DNA of 64,000 nucleotides from contig NC_068910.1 of NCBI RefSeq assembly GCF_023091745.1, positions 129,907,170 to 129,971,169 of the forward strand, written 5' to 3'. The notes below the pieces were generated by a model, which searched no databases, had not been told where the DNA came from, and worked only from the letters and a program-made list of their open reading frames with translations. This document shows positions 60,750 to 64,000 of the stretch, piece by piece (within the stretch, counting starts at the first letter, position 1; each line of letters begins with the position of its first letter). Source of the DNA: Budorcas taxicolor. Taxonomy: Eukaryota > Chordata > Mammalia > Artiodactyla > Bovidae. Both the position numbers and the translations under genes were made by a program.

Positions 60750-61249
60750 TTTAGAAATATACATGTCAACAAAGGCAAAAAAATAAACAAGTGGGACTGC
60801 ATCAAATAAAAGAGCTTCTATACAGCAAAGGAAACAAGCAACAAAGTGAAAAAGCATCCTATGGAATGGGATAAAATATTTGCAAGTCATATATCTGATA
60901 AAGGGTTAATATCCAAAATATATGAAGAAATCATACAATTCAATAGCAAAAACACCCCCAACAACCCAATTTTAAAAATGGGCAGTTTTTCAAAGAAGAC
61001 AAATGGTCAACAAATACCTGAAAAGTTGCTCAATATCACTAATCAGAAGGGAAGTGCAAATTAAAGGATTGAGACAACACCTCCTACCTCTTAATATGGC
61101 TGTTACCAAAAAGACAAGAGATAACGAGCGTCGGTGAGGATGTGGAGAAAAGGGACCCTTGTGCACTGTTGATGGCAATGTAAACTGGTTTAGCCACTAC
61201 GGAAACAGAATAAACATTCCTCAAAAAGTTAAAAACAGAACTACCATCA
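60750..61249 (+). repeat. L1 ORF2 3' part, left half
   Basis: Typical L1: acaagtgggactgcatcaaa, gatataccatat-like gataaagggttaatatccaa, and tgcactgttgatggcaatgt. It resumes at about 61676 after the ART2A insertion. Confidence 0.9.
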
Positions 61250-61675
61250 GTTCAGTGCAGTTCAGTCGCTCAGTCGTGTCCGACTCTTTGCAACCCCATG
61301 AATCGCAGCACGCCAGGCCTCCCTGTCCATCACCAACTCCCCAAGTTCACTCAGATTCACGTCCATCGAGTCAGTGATGCCATCCAGCCATCTCATCCTC
61401 TGTCGTCCCCTTCTCCTCCTGCCTCCAATCCCTCCCAGCATCAGAGTCTTTTCCAATGAGTCAGCTCTTTGCATGAGGTGGCCAAAGTACTGGAGCTTCA
61501 GCTTTAGCATCATTCCCTCCAAAGAAATTCCAGGACTGATCTCCTTCAGAATGGACTGGATGGATCTCCTTGCAGTCCAAGGGACTCTCAAGAGTCTTCT
61601 CCAGCACCACAGTTCAAAAGCATCAAGTCTTCGGCGCTCAGCCTTCTTCACAGTCCAACTCTCACATCCATAACC
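61250..61675 (+). repeat. ART2A SINE inserted in L1
   Basis: The (gttca)n head, BovA-like part and BovB-derived body run to actctcacatccat. On the minus strand it yields a long open frame related to the end of BovB ORF2. The flanks join to the L1 wording aactaccat / acccagcaattccacttc. Confidence 0.93.
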
Positions 61676-62350
61676 CAGCAATTCCACTTCCGGGTATATA
61701 GCCAAAGGAAATGAAAACAGGATGCTGAAGAGATTATCTGCACTCTCACATTCTACTGCACAACAGCCAAGACATGACAACAATTCAAGTGTCTGTTAAT
61801 GGATGATGAATGAACAGAGAAGATAGGATATAAAACTGTGGGAAGGGAATATTCTTCCATTATTCAGCCATGAGAAAAAAGGAAATTCTGCTATTTGCAA
61901 CAACATGGTTGGATCTTGAGGGAATTAGGCTAAGTGAAATAAGCCAGACTGAGAGAAAAAATAAAATACTGCATGCTATCACTTATATGTGGAATCTGAA
62001 TAAAAGGCTAAACTCATAGAAACAGAAAACAGAAAAGTGTTTGCCAGCGGTTGCAGAGGTGGGGGAAATAGGGAGAATCTGGTAAAAAGGTGCAAATTTT
62101 CAGCTTTAAAATAATAAGGTCTGAGGATATACAATGTGGTGAGTGTAGTTCGGAACACTCTATTGTATAACTGAAATATGCTAAGAGAGTAGAATGTAAA
62201 TGTTCTCACCAAATAAACACGTGAGGTGATGGATGTGTTAATTAACTGGATGGGAGGAATCCTTTCACAATGTATAAGAATATAGTATATTATCACAATA
62301 TACACTTTATCTTATAATTTTGTTAATTATATCTAAACAAAGCTGAAAAA
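61676..62350 (+). repeat. L1 3' part, right half
   Basis: It continues gcaattccacttccgggtat, then caacatggttggatcttgag and aataagccagactgagagaa, towards an A-rich end at about 62370. Confidence 0.9.
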
Positions 62351-62689
62351 AGTCCTTAAAAAAAAAAAGAAAGAAGAAATATACATGCCAGACTTACTGA
62401 ATCAGTTACTTTTGGGTCCAGTCTTTGGCATGCATAATTTGAAAATTCTCCAAATGACTTTGCTATAACCCCTAGGAATTAAGAATCACTGATTTTATAG
62501 AAAGTTGAAACTATTTTGGTATCAGGAGGCCCGACCATACTCCTTGACTGTTACTGATAATCCCTGATATCTCTGAGTCTGTTTACTTGCTTATAAAATG
62601 AAAATGAAGAAGTTATACTATGTGTATCAAATGTCTCTGAAATAAAAAGTAAGACAGTTGAGTAGAATGAACTGGGAGATTGGGATTGA

Positions 62690-62848
62690 CATATATACAC
62701 TACTGATACTATGTTTAAAATAGATGATGAGAATCTACTGTAGAGCACAGGGAACTCTATGTTCTGTGGTGACCCAAATGGGAAGGAAAGCCAAAAAGAG
62801 ATGCATGTATACATATAGCTGATTAACCCTGCTGTAACAGTAGAAATT
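62690..62848 (+). repeat. Artiodactyl L1 3' end, left part
   Basis: It contains agagcacagggaactctatg and atgcatgtatacatatagct. It is interrupted by the SINE dimer and resumes at about 63162-63220 with caacattgtaaggcagctat. Confidence 0.85.
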
Positions 62849-63161
62849 GGGCTTTCCTGGTAGCTCAGCTGGTAAAGAATTCACCTGCAATGCAGGAGAC
62901 TCCAGTTCAATTCCTGGGTTGGGAAGATTCACTGGAAAAGGGATAGGCTACACACTCCAGTATTCTTGGGCTTCACTGGAGGCTCAGATGGAAGACCTGA
63001 GTTCGATCCCTGGGTAGGAAGATCACTTGGAGGAGAGCATGGCAACTCAATTCAGTATTCTTGCCTGGAGAATCCCACAGATAGAGTAACCTGGCGTACT
63101 GCAGTCCATGGGGTCGCAAAGAGTCAAAGACAGCTGAGCAACTAAGCAGAGCATAGCACAG
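62849..63161 (+). repeat. Dimeric Bov-tA SINE
   Basis: Unit 1 (62849-62968) stops at ccagtattcttg. Unit 2 (62969-63161) starts ggcttcactggaggctcaga and has lost about 20 bases of the tRNA head. One target-site duplication, agtagaaa, brackets both (62839-62846 and 63162-63169). The internal junction is the same as in the copy at 31841. Confidence 0.88.
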
Positions 63162-63220
63162 AGTAGAAACTAACAACATTGTAAGGCAGCTATATGCCAA
63201 TAAAAATTAATTTTAAAAAG
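63162..63220 (+). repeat. Artiodactyl L1 3' end, right part
   Basis: It reads gtagaaactaacaacattgt then gccaataaaaatt. This is the terminal piece of the L1 split by the dimeric SINE. Confidence 0.8.
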
Positions 63221-64000
63221 ATAGCTGAGCAGTTAAAATATATACATAAAATACATGTACTATATTTAACAGAATGATTCATACTTTTTACTTATTCACA
63301 TTTTTTAGATCCAAATCATTTTGTCCAAGGAAAATTTTAAATAAACAAGATATTCTACAGATAGCCACAATGACATTAAGAGAAGACAATGATTAGAATG
63401 GCAACAAAGAGGATAGGAAACACAAATGACAATAGCAAAATCACAGTAGCTGTGGACCACAGTGGATAACAGAAAGTAATTCTGTAGAGTGTGATAAAAG
63501 TTGTCACTATTTTGCAATTATATGGCATAAATAAGATAACAAATGATCATGTTAAATCATCAATAAAAAGATTAAACTACATGAATTCTGTTTTTAAAGC
63601 AAGAAAATGTTTAATACATTTGATCAAGATTTCTAAGCACAAGCACTGAAATGAACAATATGAGATATTATAAGGCATTAGTTATCTGGTATCAAAAAGC
63701 TCAACCACTTTGATGAAGCTCTCTTGATCCTGCCACCTTCCCTGGCTCCAAAACCAACCAGGGCTGGTTAGGTACTCCTCCTATTTGCTCCCCTAATATG
63801 CTGCACAGTTCTATCATTTCACTAACCACACTGTCATTTATCTGCCAGTATCTCTTCTATTAGATTCCTGAACTTAACAGCAGGAACTATATTATTCAAC
63901 TTTGTAAGCCCAGAACATAGCATAATACCTAGCACATATTAGATATCTGGATATGCTTGGTTAAATCAAGGAAAAGATTCAGGGTGTCTCATCCTCTAAG
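63221..64000. other. Unrecognised intronic sequence at right edge
   Basis: AT-rich, with no exon, SINE or DNA transposon that I can name. It is still inside the RABL3 transcription unit if exon 2 lies to the right. Confidence 0.55.

Larger units (their letters stand above)
58690..64000. other. RABL3 intron 2, 3' portion
   Basis: 5.3 kb. It contains an L2 tract (about 58760-60690) with a Bov-tA head, an L1 broken by ART2A (60750-62350), and an L1 3' end broken by a dimeric Bov-tA (62690-63220). I searched by eye for the exon 2 P-loop and WTVGC sequence and did not find it, so it lies beyond 64000. Confidence 0.7.

Noticed and set aside
1..64000. CRISPR arrays, operons, bacterial mobile elements or a new multi-gene system
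   Set aside because: Evenly spaced repeats are absent. All recurring sequence is interspersed mammalian repeats, and both genes have spliced eukaryotic structure.

Overview
This window is nuclear DNA from a ruminant, most likely a bovid. The evidence is the dense load of Bov-tA, Bov-A2 and ART2A SINEs, CHR-2-type SINEs and artiodactyl L1 3' ends, together with two mammalian multi-exon genes whose exons I could place to the base. Nothing is bacterial: there are no operons, CRISPR arrays or long intact ORFs. Nearly all ORFs above 60 codons are translated SINEs or chance frames. I cannot separate Bos from Ovis or Capra by eye.

Layout, both genes on the minus strand: (1) HGD, homogentisate 1,2-dioxygenase, runs right to left from its start codon at 34284 to exon 12 at 794. 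Exons 1 to 12 are all present, open and flanked by GT/AG. Exons 13 and 14, with two of the three iron ligands and the stop codon, lie beyond the left edge. (2) A spacer of about 8.9 kb (34285-43142) holds the presumed HGD promoter, the unresolved RABL3 3' UTR, and repeats. (3) RABL3, a Rab-like small GTPase, occupies 43143-58689, with exons 3 to 8 and the stop codon. Exons 1 and 2, with the P-loop, lie beyond the right edge. RABL3 upstream of HGD on the same strand matches the known mammalian gene order at human 3q13.33. The two genes do not act together: HGD is tyrosine catabolism in liver and kidney, RABL3 is a broadly expressed GTPase.

The rest is intron and spacer with layered repeats: ancient MIR, L2, MaLR LTR and hAT fossils, then artiodactyl L1 fragments, then ruminant SINEs, several with intact target-site duplications (TSDs). 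The best leads are a (TG)n tract against the exon 5 splice acceptor of HGD, an unannotated exon-like 38-nt segment in HGD intron 4 that would act as a poison exon, and two copies of a dimeric Bov-tA arrangement sharing the same internal junction. I found no new multi-gene system. HGD and RABL3 exon numbers and residue numbers follow the human proteins from memory, and repeat family names are by recognition, not by a search.
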